Assembly: GCA_002336105.1 (NCBI GenBank)
Contig: DDEQ01000034.1
Coordinates: 157,853 to 210,615 of the forward strand
Length of the DNA: 52,763 nt
Reading direction: 5' to 3'
DNA from: Chthonomonas sp. UBA1950
Lineage (GTDB): Bacteria > Armatimonadota > Fimbriimonadia > Fimbriimonadales > Fimbriimonadaceae
A program made the translations under genes and the position numbers. Positions 1 through 8,464 of the stretch are shown piece after piece; position 1 is the first letter of the stretch, and each line of letters begins with the position of its first letter. The notes under the pieces are model-generated. The model did not search any database and was not told the origin of the DNA. It worked only from the letters and a program-made list of their open reading frames with translations.

Positions 1-33
1 AAACCCGCCGGTGGCGGGTGGAGGAAAAAACAG

Positions 34-804
34 TTGAGCGCACGTGTTCTCATCATCGATGACGAAACGAACATCCGTACAATGATCAAGTTAGCGTTAG
101 CACACGCTGGCTATGAAGTAGATGTTGCTGCAGACGGACCTGAAGGTCTTGTCAAATATGGCGACGGCAGATTTTGGGATATTGTCCTTCTCGATCAACG
201 CATGCCAGGAATGCCCGGCATCGAAGTTCAAAAAGAGATTTTCGTTCGGAATCCAAGCGCCAAACTTATTCTAATCACCGCTTACGGCACGATTGATCTG
301 GCACTTGAGGCAATCAAGGCCGGGGCCTCTGACTTTCTGCGAAAACCGTTTACAGCTGAGACTCTGAAACTAGCTGTCAAGTCAGCGCTGGACCGCCCAG
401 TACAACACATGACCGCGGTTCCGGTAAACCTGGTTTGCCGAGAGTTCACCAGAACAACATTCAATGGCTTCAGTTTTGAGCTGGATGAAGAGCATGTTGA
501 TGAACACATGGGTGATATCACATGCAATTTCTCGGTTACCAGAGCAACCGAACCAAGCAAAACTGTCGCAGTTACGCTACCAGCTTACGTGATGGAATTA
601 GTGAAAGCATACACAGACTCAGAGCGAGTTCCTGGTGGCAATCGGTTTTGGACCGCGATGTGCGAGGAAGCATTAGCCAACTACTTATGGCAAAATGCTG
701 AAGCTCCGTCATCGGAAAGCCTGACAATCGAGGATCTGTCGACAAGCTTACAACGGTGGCTGGACTCTGTTCTAACCGTTTCGATTTCACAAGACAATGG
801 CTGA
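34..804 (+). CDS. Response regulator with unrecognised C-terminal domain
   Basis: The first ~120 residues are a canonical CheY-like receiver: acidic pair D9-D10, phospho-acceptor D54 in an LLDQRMPG context, T82 and K104 in the RKPF motif. The remaining ~135 residues match no output domain I know; I see no helix-turn-helix or ATPase motif. The start is TTG with a GGAGG ribosome binding site about 9 nt upstream. The last 8 nt overlap the next gene, a KdpD-type sensor, so the two are translationally coupled and probably act in one pathway. The cognate kinase is not in the window and may lie upstream. The receiver call is firm; the output is unknown. Confidence 0.9.
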   Translation: MSARVLIIDDETNIRTMIKLALAHAGYEVDVAADGPEGLVKYGDGRFWDIVLLDQRMPGMPGIEVQKEIFVRNPSAKLILITAYGTIDLALEAIKAGASDFLRKPFTAETLKLAVKSALDRPVQHMTAVPVNLVCREFTRTTFNGFSFELDEEHVDEHMGDITCNFSVTRATEPSKTVAVTLPAYVMELVKAYTDSERVPGGNRFWTAMCEEALANYLWQNAEAPSSESLTIEDLSTSLQRWLDSVLTVSISQDNG

Positions 805-1903
805 AACTTTTCATAATAACGGTCGCCCACCTGAAGCAACCGATGATCGTGGTGTCTTAAAGATTTTCCTAGGCTATGCGCCAGGAGTTGGAAAGACGTT
901 CGGGATGCTAGAAGAGGCTCACCGAAGAAAGCGCCGAGGACAAGACGTTGTCGTAGGAGTCCTCAACGCTCACGGTCGGCAAGACGTGCTCGAAGAGATG
1001 GGAGATCTTGAAAAACTCCCCCTCGATGACAATGAAGAATTGGATCTTGCGACCATTATCAAGCGAAGTCCAGGCGTCATTCTTCTGGATGAGTTGGAAC
1101 ATACCAACAAGCCAGGTTCAACTCATGAAAAGCGCTGGCAAGACGTCGAAGAACTTCTTGGTGCTGGCATCAGCGTGCTCACAACTTGTAACGTTTCGAG
1201 CCTTGAATCTCTCAAAGATCAAGTTCAAGACATTACTGGAAGTCAAATCGTTGACACGATTCCAGATAACGTTTTGCAACTTGCCGACGAAATTGAGCTT
1301 GTCGACCTCACGCCTCGTGCTCTCATCAACCGTCTTGAGCGCGGCGACATCGTGGACGTAGAAAAGGTTCCAGATGCTCGTAAGGGATTCTTCAGAGAGG
1401 GAAACCTCGCGGCGCTTCGTGAAATCGCGATGCGAGAGGCGGCAGGCCGCGTTGATGAGGATGTCACGAAATACCGCCAGGTCAAAGGTATCGAAAAGCC
1501 GTGGGCGACGTCCGACCGAATCCTCATCTGTGTTTCCCCAAACAGAAACTCCCTAAGGCTCATCCGAAAGGGATGGAGGCTTGGCCAGCGTGTTCATGGG
1601 CAGGTTGTCGCTGTGCATGTTGAAGAAAAGGGCATGTCTGATTCGGAGCGAAAAATCCTTCGCGACGACTTCGCACTTGCGGAAAAGCTAGGGATTCGAA
1701 CTGTCGTTCTGAGAGGCGAAATTGCCCACGAACTGATCAAGTTTGCCAAAGAGAACAACATCACCCAGATCGTTCTTGGTCATCCTGAAAGAACAAGAAT
1801 TCAGGAGATCGTTCAAAAGAGCATTGTCAACGAACTCATCAAGTCGTTGCGAACGGTTGACATAATTCTCATCGCTGCTGAAAAGACGGAAGAGACTCAC
1901 TAG
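797..1903 (+). CDS. KdpD-like sensor: N-terminal KdpD domain plus USP domain, no histidine kinase
   Basis: Residues ~18-230 match the cytoplasmic KdpD sensor domain: Walker A GYAPGVGKT at 26-34, then an ILLDELEHTN segment near residue 100. Residues ~240-368 resemble the universal-stress-protein domain of KdpD. The four membrane helices, GAF and histidine-kinase domains of full KdpD (~900 aa) are absent, so this is a soluble sensor half. In Firmicutes the KdpD USP domain can bind c-di-AMP; whether this one does is unknown. It is coupled to the response regulator before it and is followed, after a terminator, by a KimA-like K+ importer, which supports a potassium or osmotic role. Confidence 0.88.
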   Translation: MAETFHNNGRPPEATDDRGVLKIFLGYAPGVGKTFGMLEEAHRRKRRGQDVVVGVLNAHGRQDVLEEMGDLEKLPLDDNEELDLATIIKRSPGVILLDELEHTNKPGSTHEKRWQDVEELLGAGISVLTTCNVSSLESLKDQVQDITGSQIVDTIPDNVLQLADEIELVDLTPRALINRLERGDIVDVEKVPDARKGFFREGNLAALREIAMREAAGRVDEDVTKYRQVKGIEKPWATSDRILICVSPNRNSLRLIRKGWRLGQRVHGQVVAVHVEEKGMSDSERKILRDDFALAEKLGIRTVVLRGEIAHELIKFAKENNITQIVLGHPERTRIQEIVQKSIVNELIKSLRTVDIILIAAEKTEETH

Positions 1904-1923
1904 ATCCGCAAATCTGCCAAAAT

Positions 1924-1957
1924 CGCACCTAGTAGTGATACCAGGTGCGTTTTTTTG
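1924..1957 (+). terminator. Rho-independent terminator after the KdpD-like gene
   Basis: CGCACCT (1924-1930) pairs with AGGTGCG (1943-1949) and is followed by eight T residues (1950-1957). It separates the sensor operon from the downstream permease, which must have its own promoter. Confidence 0.85.
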
Positions 1958-2083
1958 TTCATCGGTAGAGGGTGCAATTCCCTTGCTGCTGTGAACAAAT
2001 CAGTCCTATCATCGAGGCTTTTTGTTGTCCGAGCCGTGTATCATCCACCTTGGCCCACAACGCGGTGTGGCATCCGCTGATTT

Positions 2084-3982
2084 ATGACCGATACGCCGCA
2101 ACCTTCATTTCTGCAACGCGTTATCCGAAAACTGCTTGGCGCACCCATTGCAACAGCCCACGCCCATCACGAGCGACTCGGTCCGTTCATTGGTTTGCCG
2201 GTTTTCAGTTCAGATGCTTTGTCATCTGTCGCCTACGCTACTGAAGCCATTCTTCAAATCCTTGTATTGCTCAGTGCCGCGGCGCTGAGCTATCAAATCT
2301 GGATTTCACTTTCGATTGTCATTCTCATCGTGATCATCTCGATCTCGTATCAACAAACAATCCATGCGTATCCGAGCGGTGGCGGATCGTACATCGTCGC
2401 AGGCGATAACCTGGGCGAACTCGTTGGTTTGATCGCCGGAGCAGCTCTACTCGTAGACTACATCCTTACTGTTTCGGTATCAGTCGCAGCCGGAGTTGCC
2501 GCGATCTTGTCTGCCTTTCCTGCGGTAAAAACAGCGATCCCCGATGCGCACGTAACGATCAGCTTGCTGTGTGTCGCTGTGATCGGCTTTGCTAATCTTC
2601 GCGGACTGCGGGAAAGCGGAACCCTATTTGCGATTCCAACCTACGGGTTTATACTTTCGATGATCGGTGTAATCGGTTACGGCATTTATTGTCTTGCCCA
2701 TACGCCTACCCTTCCAACGCCAGTGGTTCGGGCAGATGATCTGCTCGGCAAAGAGGCTCACTTCTTGCCCTTGTTCGTCGTCTTAAGGGCATTCTCAGCC
2801 GGTTGCACCGCGCTCACAGGTATCGAAGCGGTTTCAAACGGTGTTCAGGCGTTTAGAGCTCCAGAGGCTAAGAATGCAACCACTACGTTACGCATCATGT
2901 CGATGCTACTGACGGTGCTGTTCTTGGGCTTGGGTTATATTGCCCTTCACTTGCCTGAGCACTACGCCAGCTTCAGCATCCACAGCAGTTCGCATCCTCA
3001 ATACATCACACTCACAGCACAGGTTGCGGCATTTGCGTTTGGCCTCAATAGCCCAGGATTCTATATTGTTCAGGCTTTTGTTGCGGCGATCCTTATTCTG
3101 GCTGCGAACACCGCCTTTGCCGACTTCCCTCGTCTTGCCAGCCTCATTTCCAGGGACGGATACCTTCCCCGCTATCTTTCCCGACTCGGCGACAAACTCG
3201 TTTTCCATAATGGAATCGTCGTTCTTTGCGTGGCTTCTGCTGGTCTCATCGTCTTGTTCAAAGGCGAACTCGATCAGCTTCTGCCATTGTATGCCGTTGG
3301 CGTTTTCACCGCTTTTACCTTGAGCCAAACCGGAATGGTGGTGCATTGGTACAAGCTGAAAAACGAAGGCTGGATTCACCGCGCATCGGTCAATGCTGTT
3401 GGAGCAATTCTATGCTTCATCGTTTTGCTCATCATCGGCTTTACGAAGTTCACCGAGGGAGCATGGATCGTCATCGTTCTTTTGCCGATCATCGTTGCAA
3501 CCTTTATTGCGATCAAGCGACACTATCGAAATGTAGCGGCAAGACTGCAATTAGAGTCCGAACTTGACTTTACTGCGGCCTCTTCGCACAAGGTTCTCCT
3601 TCTCGTGCCGCGAGTGAATAAAGGTGTTGTCACGGCTCTGGACTACGCTCGCCAGCTCAAAGGGGATATCGAAGCCGTACACGTCACCCTAAACGAACGA
3701 ACGTTGCCCGATCTCCAGCGAAAATGGTCGATGTTCAGCAGCGACATCCCGCTGGTCGTATTGCCATCACCCTACCGTTCGCTGATTACACCTGTTCTAG
3801 ATTACGTCGACGAATTGAAGCAATCTCAACCAGGATTGACGATCACGGTTATCGTTGCGGAGTCTGTTTCCGACCGTTGGTATCACCGACTGCTAACAGA
3901 GAATGTAGCCCAACAACTCAAGAACTCCTTAGCCAAGCGGCCAAGAGTCGTTGTGGCAAATGTTCGCTACTTCCTCAACTAG
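2084..3982 (+). CDS. KimA-like potassium importer (APC superfamily)
   Basis: This 632-aa protein has about 12 hydrophobic helices and then a ~140-residue soluble C-terminal domain. The early segment LPVFSSDALSSVAYATE and the C-terminal HKVLLLVPRVNKG and IPLVVLPSPYRS stretches are characteristic of the KimA/YdaO family, H+-coupled K+ uptake proteins controlled by c-di-AMP in Bacillus. Generic annotation would be 'APC family permease'. The 126-bp leader after the upstream terminator has no convincing Shine-Dalgarno, and I could not identify a c-di-AMP riboswitch in it. Position after a KdpD-type sensor fits K+ homeostasis. Family is confident; substrate is inferred. Confidence 0.82.
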   Translation: MTDTPQPSFLQRVIRKLLGAPIATAHAHHERLGPFIGLPVFSSDALSSVAYATEAILQILVLLSAAALSYQIWISLSIVILIVIISISYQQTIHAYPSGGGSYIVAGDNLGELVGLIAGAALLVDYILTVSVSVAAGVAAILSAFPAVKTAIPDAHVTISLLCVAVIGFANLRGLRESGTLFAIPTYGFILSMIGVIGYGIYCLAHTPTLPTPVVRADDLLGKEAHFLPLFVVLRAFSAGCTALTGIEAVSNGVQAFRAPEAKNATTTLRIMSMLLTVLFLGLGYIALHLPEHYASFSIHSSSHPQYITLTAQVAAFAFGLNSPGFYIVQAFVAAILILAANTAFADFPRLASLISRDGYLPRYLSRLGDKLVFHNGIVVLCVASAGLIVLFKGELDQLLPLYAVGVFTAFTLSQTGMVVHWYKLKNEGWIHRASVNAVGAILCFIVLLIIGFTKFTEGAWIVIVLLPIIVATFIAIKRHYRNVAARLQLESELDFTAASSHKVLLLVPRVNKGVVTALDYARQLKGDIEAVHVTLNERTLPDLQRKWSMFSSDIPLVVLPSPYRSLITPVLDYVDELKQSQPGLTITVIVAESVSDRWYHRLLTENVAQQLKNSLAKRPRVVVANVRYFLN

Positions 3983-3990
3983 ACCTTTCT

Positions 3991-4038
3991 AAACAGAGAA
4001 GGGCCATCCTGAATCATCAGGATGGCCCTTCTCTGTTT
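3991..4038. terminator. Bidirectional terminator hairpin between kimA-like and glyQ
   Basis: A perfect 22-bp stem (3991-4012 with 4017-4038) and a 4-nt loop lies between two convergent genes. The arm ends are A/T-rich on both sides, so it can serve both strands. Confidence 0.9.
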
Positions 4039-4052
4039 ATTCCGTAGCCGAC

Positions 4053-5003
4053 TTAAGCGTTGACTGGCGTTTTGTATTGCTCAACGTACTTCAAACAGCA
4101 AGCGCGCACCCTTGCTCGAATCCTGTTGATGTAAGCCGCTCTTTGGGTAACGCCCACCGCACCACGGGCATCCAGAACATTGAAGATGTGCGAACACTTG
4201 AGAGCAAGGTCCAGCGCGGGATAAACCAGAGCGCCACCCGCGTTCTCGGTAGAAGGGACCGCTGGCCCATCCGCATTTGGCGTCGTCGTCAAAATCGACT
4301 GTGCTTGATCCCAATAAACAGGAGTCTCGATCACTCGCTTCGATTCAGCCTCATACATTTCAAAAAGTTGGAACAACATTTGCGTCGAAGCGACCTCGAA
4401 GTTGTACACGCAGTGCTGCATCTCAAGCTGATACTCCGATCGCTTGTAGCTCATGTGGTCATTCCACATCAGATCCTGCCAGAACGACGTCTGGTTGGAA
4501 AGCATGAGACAAAGGCGTTCAGGGCCGTAGGTGATCTCAGCACAGACTGGATTACACTCAACACCACCCATTTGTTGGAAAAACGTGAACTGAGTGACTT
4601 CGGCTCCGTTGACCCAAACCTCCCAGCCCACGCCGCTAGCGCCTGCCGCCTGGTCTTCCCAGTCGTCCTCCACTAAGCGAACGTCGTTCTTCGAAGTATC
4701 AAAGCCGAGAGCATCCAGAGAACCCATATAGAGGTCAACAATGTTCTCGGGTGAGGGCTTCATGATCACCTGGTATTGGTAATATCGCTGATTTCGCTGG
4801 GGGTTCTTTGTGTATCGTCCATCAGCTGGTCGTCTTGAAGGCTGAATATAGGCGACATTCCAAGACTCCGGTCCCAAAACCCGAAGGGCGGTTGCAGGAT
4901 GTTTTGTTCCAGCACCTACTTCAACATCGTAAGGTTGAAGAATCGCGCAACCTTGAGCAGCCCAATAGGCGTTAAGGCGAACGATCATTTCCTGCATTGT
5001 CAT
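4053..5003 (-). CDS. glyQ: Glycyl-tRNA synthetase alpha subunit
   Basis: This is the alpha chain of the bacterial alpha2beta2 GlyRS, which activates glycine for tRNA-Gly charging in the cytosol. The protein follows the family over its whole length: WAAQGCAILQPYDVEVGAGT, then NVAYIQPSRRPADGRY, then YYQYQVIMKPSP. A longer reading from 5060 is possible, but GlyQ normally begins at the MTMQEM methionine, giving 316 aa. That start has a well-placed promoter (TTGGTA at 5040-5035, N18, TATCCT at 5016-5011, N7, ATG) and no Shine-Dalgarno, so the mRNA is probably leaderless. The beta-subunit gene glyS is not in this window. Divergent from the lipoprotein gene. Confidence 0.97.
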   Translation of the reverse strand: MTMQEMIVRLNAYWAAQGCAILQPYDVEVGAGTKHPATALRVLGPESWNVAYIQPSRRPADGRYTKNPQRNQRYYQYQVIMKPSPENIVDLYMGSLDALGFDTSKNDVRLVEDDWEDQAAGASGVGWEVWVNGAEVTQFTFFQQMGGVECNPVCAEITYGPERLCLMLSNQTSFWQDLMWNDHMSYKRSEYQLEMQHCVYNFEVASTQMLFQLFEMYEAESKRVIETPVYWDQAQSILTTTPNADGPAVPSTENAGGALVYPALDLALKCSHIFNVLDARGAVGVTQRAAYINRIRARVRACCLKYVEQYKTPVNA

Positions 5004-5040
5004 AGGCTTAAGGATACCTTTGGGCCTACCGCTGTACCAA
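5004..5040 (-). promoter_or_regulatory. glyQ promoter, leaderless
   Basis: TTGGTA at 5040-5035, an 18-bp spacer and TATCCT at 5016-5011 end 7 nt before the glyQ ATG. Transcription would begin at or within a base or two of the start codon. Confidence 0.6.
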
Positions 5041-5069
5041 TACCGAACCATTCGAAGCAAGATATCTGT

Positions 5070-5876
5070 GTGAGAACTCCGATAGCCTTGGTCGCATTGA
5101 TTTCGGTTTTAGGTTTGGGTTGTAGTAGCTCGTCGTTCACGTCTGGGCACATTTCATCCCAATCTCTGGACATCTCCGTCTCAAGCCCTAGACCGGGCAA
5201 TCTGTCTTCTCAAAATCCTTCGGTATCGGAGTTCAGTCACCTCATGATCGGCGGGCCGTTCGGGTTCGATTACAAGAGTGGACCAGCCTATAGCCTAAAG
5301 ATCAGTGCCTCTCCTTCAACCTTAGATCAGATTCTAGTTGAACAACAAGGTAACACACTTAACATCCACTTCAAAGACAACACATCTATTACAGAGACTC
5401 CGAGACTTACTATCTCGAGCCCGACTCTATCGGAAGCTTGGATATCGGGTGCTGCACACGGACGACTACTCGGAGTGAAGACTGCTGAGTTCGCGCTTAA
5501 TGTTAGTGGTGCGAGTTCCGTTGAGGTCGATGGAAACTATCGGGACCTTAGTGCAATGCTCTCCGGAGCTTCGGTTGCAAAATTTGGCAACCTCAACCTA
5601 GATACGTTCAAAGTCGAAGTTTCTGGCAGTTCGCGATTAGTTGCAGACGGTTCAGCTTCAACTCTGAAATTACAAGAGAGTGGAGCAAGCTCGATTAATC
5701 TGGGTCAGCTAAGCATTAGTCAGGCTGAAGTTGAGTGCTCGGGCGCCTCTAACACATCGCTGAACGTATCGAGATCCGTAACCGGCATTGCATCTGGCGC
5801 CTCGACTATCGAAGTCAAGGGCCAGGCTACATGCAACGTCGAAGCTACCGGTAGCTCACGCCTCGTCCAGAGGTAG
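5070..5876 (+). CDS. Putative lipoprotein with GIN-type (DUF2807) beta-helix domain
   Basis: Starting from GTG at 5070 gives a signal peptide with a lipobox (LGLGC; lipidated Cys at 18), then a Ser-rich linker. From about residue 65 come repeated short beta-strand units with recurring SGASS, SGSSRLVADGSA and SGASTIEV motifs, as in the GIN/DUF2807 'auto-transporter adhesin head' family found mainly in Bacteroidota and some other phyla. An upstream in-frame ATG (4899) would destroy the signal peptide and run over glyQ, so GTG is preferred. The 268-aa product is presumably membrane-anchored on the outer face. Its 3' end overlaps the convergent HD-GYP gene by 21 bp. The biological role of this family is not established. 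Confidence 0.82.
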   Translation: MRTPIALVALISVLGLGCSSSSFTSGHISSQSLDISVSSPRPGNLSSQNPSVSEFSHLMIGGPFGFDYKSGPAYSLKISASPSTLDQILVEQQGNTLNIHFKDNTSITETPRLTISSPTLSEAWISGAAHGRLLGVKTAEFALNVSGASSVEVDGNYRDLSAMLSGASVAKFGNLNLDTFKVEVSGSSRLVADGSASTLKLQESGASSINLGQLSISQAEVECSGASNTSLNVSRSVTGIASGASTIEVKGQATCNVEATGSSRLVQR

Positions 5877-6452
5877 GCCAATCGGTTGGATCAGGGGTTG
5901 GACCTCAAGAAAAGCTTCGGTTACTTCTGGGTCGAACGAAGTCCCCGATTCCGCTAAAAGCGACCTTAGAGCCTGCTGCTCAGTTAATTTTCTTGCCCAA
6001 GCTGGTCCCATCGTCATTGTGTCAAACACTTCGGCGATGGCAAGAATTCTCGCTCCTAGCGGGATTGCCTCACGACGTAACCCGTCTGGATACCCTTCGC
6101 CGTCCCACCTTTCATGGTGATGCTTAATTGCAGGCAAACTTGCCTCTAAAAACGGGATGCTCTCCAAAACGGCGAATGCCAATGTGGCGTGCATGCGCAA
6201 TGTCTGCATATCGTCGTCGGAAAGATGCCCAACAAAGGAAAGCAGGTCAGATGGAACACGAACTTTGCCAACATCGTGCAAGAGCGCCGAGTAACGAAGG
6301 CTCAAGAGTTCTTCATCGTCCAACCCAAGCCTTTCTCCCATGGCAACCGAGTAAACCGCGACACGTTCTGCGTGGGCTTCCTCGCCAGGTGAGTGACTAT
6401 CAAGATTTCGCACCAGCCCCCGAACGATCTTGTTCTTTTCGCCTAACGTCAT
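5856..6452 (-). CDS. HD-GYP domain phosphohydrolase
   Basis: The protein is nearly all one HD-GYP domain: an early HAERV segment, LLHDVGKV (metal-binding HD), then HHERWDGEGYPDGL, which contains the GYP signature. Such proteins hydrolyse cyclic di-GMP. At 198 aa it has no receiver, GAF or membrane segment, so any input must come from a partner or another level. A GAAGGAG ribosome binding site lies 7-8 nt before the ATG. It converges on the lipoprotein gene with overlapping stops. Confidence 0.9.
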   Translation of the reverse strand: MTLGEKNKIVRGLVRNLDSHSPGEEAHAERVAVYSVAMGERLGLDDEELLSLRYSALLHDVGKVRVPSDLLSFVGHLSDDDMQTLRMHATLAFAVLESIPFLEASLPAIKHHHERWDGEGYPDGLRREAIPLGARILAIAEVFDTMTMGPAWARKLTEQQALRSLLAESGTSFDPEVTEAFLEVQPLIQPIGLPLDEA

Positions 6453-6736
6453 ATAAGTGCTCCTTCAGACTGCGTCCTATGTTCTTAGCTTCTCAACGAA
6501 GAACCACAACGAGTCGATCTTATTAGTCTATTTGATACCACCCAGGTATATCACCGGATAGCAGATTCAATATAGTACAAACTGTCAAATTGCGATATCC
6601 CTCGTAGGCAGCCGTTAGCGGCCTCAAACAGCCAATAAGTCAAAGTTGGATTCTATATTGACGGTTTGCTATGTCAAAGGTCCGATTCGACAGCGCAGTG
6701 AGTTGACTAATCGTCAATTTGCTGTACACTTGCCGC
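6453..6736. other. 284-bp divergent intergenic region with TTGAC/GTCAA half-sites
   Basis: No gene is seen. The pentamer GTCAA or its complement occurs six times: 6584-6588, 6639-6643, 6657-6661, 6673-6677, 6703-6707 and 6713-6717. The last two form an inverted pair, TTGAC-N5-GTCAA, overlapping the -35 of the downstream gene. Roughly 0.3 occurrences would be expected by chance in this span, so this may be a repeated operator. Confidence 0.5.
6703..6730 (+). promoter_or_regulatory. Promoter of the 6737 gene, leaderless
   Basis: TTGACT (6703-6708), a 16-bp spacer and TACACT (6725-6730) are followed 6 nt later by the ATG. No Shine-Dalgarno is present. The -35 is embedded in the inverted TTGAC/GTCAA pair. 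Confidence 0.65.
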
Positions 6737-7396
6737 ATGGATGCACCTCCTCCATTTGTGCCTCAAAAACCTAGAAGTAAAGTTGGACTAATCGTTGGTA
6801 TCGTTGTCGCTGTCCTCGCGATTTGTTGCGGACTGCCCTCCATCGGACTTTTCATGGTTGGCAAAAAGGGCCTCGGTTTTGTTGAGTGCGCGATCGCTTT
6901 CGAGGGCGCAAGAGAGGCGGCAAAGGCTTATGCCGCCGACCATCATGGCAATCTACCCCCTGCCGACAATTGGCAAGAGGCTATCAAACCTTACTTCGTG
7001 AAGAATCTTCCTAGTAAAGAGGAGTCTGGCCCGATTGGAATGCCAAACATTGATGAACCTCTAGGTTGCAAAGGGGAAGCTAGCGCGACCGGCATGGCTT
7101 ATAACACCGCGCTCGCGGCCAAGAACCTAGACAAGATCGAAAGCAAATATACGAGCGTGATCTTCTTTGAAGTAAGTACACCAAAGAAAAATCTTGCTCA
7201 GGAGTACAAGGAGCAAGATTCCTTAACTTCTCCGACCATGTTCGGTCGAAAACGCGGATGGTTCACGATCTCGATTGAGGGCCCCCTATTAATGAACAAA
7301 GACGGTCGATCAGTCCCGTTCAATGTGAACACTTCGCGAAGCGGGTTTAATGTCGAGACGAAACAGAAATGGCCAGCTTCGGAGGATTCGAAGTAA
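6737..7396 (+). CDS. Membrane-anchored protein of unknown function, pseudopilin-like layout
   Basis: After a Pro-rich N-terminus (DAPPPFVPQKPRSK) there is one strong membrane segment (residues ~17-40), then ~180 soluble residues. The section after the helix (AREAAKAYAADHHGNLPPADNWQEAIKPY) resembles the start of type II/IV pseudopilin-like domains of planctomycete and armatimonad proteins, which typically carry a 'GNLPP' turn. I see no N-methylation cleavage site, so it is probably not processed as a pilin. The start was moved from a TTG at 6719 to ATG at 6737, because the upstream codons overlap the promoter. Function unknown. Confidence 0.75.
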   Translation: MDAPPPFVPQKPRSKVGLIVGIVVAVLAICCGLPSIGLFMVGKKGLGFVECAIAFEGAREAAKAYAADHHGNLPPADNWQEAIKPYFVKNLPSKEESGPIGMPNIDEPLGCKGEASATGMAYNTALAAKNLDKIESKYTSVIFFEVSTPKKNLAQEYKEQDSLTSPTMFGRKRGWFTISIEGPLLMNKDGRSVPFNVNTSRSGFNVETKQKWPASEDSK

Positions 7397-7462
7397 TTCG
7401 TTGGAAGTTATTCAAACGGCGTATACTGTTCTGACGTAATCAGTTTATTAGGAAAGACAAGA

Positions 7463-7693
7463 ATGATTTATCCTGTTGCAACCATTATGGGCTTTGATCA
7501 ATGGATCATCGTGCTTCTCATCGTCCTCGTGCTGTTCGGCGGAACCAAGATCCCTGAGTTAATGCGAGGCGTTGGCAAGGGAGTTGGCGAACTTCAGAAA
7601 GGCATCGAAGAAGGCAAGCGAGCCATGGCTGAAAGTGTTCGCTCCGAAGATACAACGAACTCAACGACTCAGTCAACGACCCCAAAGTCATAA
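7463..7693 (+). CDS. tatA: Twin-arginine translocase subunit TatA/E
   Basis: A short N-terminal helix (residues ~12-25), the LFGGTKIPELMRGVGKGVGEL amphipathic region and a hydrophilic Ser/Thr-rich tail are diagnostic of TatA/TatE, the pore-forming part of the Tat system that exports folded proteins. The 76-aa length is typical. AGGAAAGA lies about 6 nt upstream of the ATG, and TATACT at 7422-7427 is a plausible -10. No tatB or tatC is nearby. The following gene starts 6 bp after the stop and may be co-transcribed. Confidence 0.95.
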   Translation: MIYPVATIMGFDQWIIVLLIVLVLFGGTKIPELMRGVGKGVGELQKGIEEGKRAMAESVRSEDTTNSTTQSTTPKS

Positions 7694-7699
7694 ACTAAG

Positions 7700-8464
7700 T
7701 TGGTTTTTGCTTGGCAGGGATTTCGCCTAGAGCATCCTGACGATTGGTCACCTGTCAGTTTAGTAGGCGACCGGAAAGAGGGCTATGTCCGTGTAGTATC
7801 TTCCGGTCGCCTTGCCATTCATGTTCGATGGGCAAGCGGAAAAAACAAAGATCCGCTCAAGAGCCTCGGTCAATATCTTGACCGCCTCAGCCAAGATGCC
7901 CAAAAGAAGAAAGTTGACTTCAAACGTGATGTCAACCAATCGTCTTACTCCTATCGGGGGATCTTTCATGGCCGCGGAACGGTGATCTGCAAATCTGGAA
8001 GGATCTATTTTGTCGAAGTTCAGGGCGGACGAACTGACTCGACCTTACCGACGTTCAAGCAAGTTTCCGGTAGCTTTTCGGTCCAGGATGTACCAGAAGA
8101 ATGGTCTCTGTTTGGCCTAAGATTGATTCTGCCGCAACCACTTGAACTGAAGAGCAAGACTTTGCTTGCTGGCCGGACTACGGTCCAGTTTGCTGGAGGC
8201 TGCCAGCTAAAAGCCGAAAGGTGGGCGTTTGCAGAGCAGTTGCTTTCCAAGCACTCCCTTAAAGATTGGTCGCAAGCAGTAACACGTTCAACGAAAGCGA
8301 AAATTGAAGAGGACGGAGATCGCATCCGCCTCATTCATCCGTCAAGTTTATTAGGGAGTCGGGAAATAATTGTCATCCACCAACCAGATCGGAACCAACT
8401 TGTTCTCGTCGATTCCCGTTTCAGAAAAGACGAATGGAGGCCGCAATGGGATTGGTTGATCTAG
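7700..8464 (+). CDS. Unknown protein with two similar halves, first gene of the PqqD/ABC cassette
   Basis: I do not recognise the family. The 254-aa protein has no signal peptide or membrane segment. It looks duplicated: a half beginning AWQGFRLEHPDDW followed by VRVVSSGRLAIHVRW, and a second beginning EWSLFGLRLILPQPL followed by TTVQFAGGCQLKAERW. Each half seems to be a compact beta-rich domain. The start is TTG, 6 bp after tatA, without a clear ribosome binding site. It overlaps the PqqD-like gene and heads a four-gene coupled unit with an FtsX-type permease and ATPase. The grouping suggests a shared envelope function; the role is unknown. Confidence 0.7.
   Translation: MVFAWQGFRLEHPDDWSPVSLVGDRKEGYVRVVSSGRLAIHVRWASGKNKDPLKSLGQYLDRLSQDAQKKKVDFKRDVNQSSYSYRGIFHGRGTVICKSGRIYFVEVQGGRTDSTLPTFKQVSGSFSVQDVPEEWSLFGLRLILPQPLELKSKTLLAGRTTVQFAGGCQLKAERWAFAEQLLSKHSLKDWSQAVTRSTKAKIEEDGDRIRLIHPSSLLGSREIIVIHQPDRNQLVLVDSRFRKDEWRPQWDWLI

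Noticed and set aside
3..19. GC-rich hairpin at the window start (CCCGCC/GGCGGG).
   Set aside because: No T run follows and the upstream gene is not visible, so a terminator call is not supported; it may simply end the preceding transcript.
1958..2083. Possible c-di-AMP (ydaO-type) or lysine riboswitch in the leader of the KimA-like gene (GGTAGAGGGTGC near 1965).
   Set aside because: Only a few bases resemble either class; the length (~126 nt) is short and the conserved core elements are not seen. An Infernal search would settle it.
4077..4676. A 199-codon plus-strand frame over glyQ.
   Set aside because: Shadow of a well-conserved gene; no ribosome binding site and no protein-like features.
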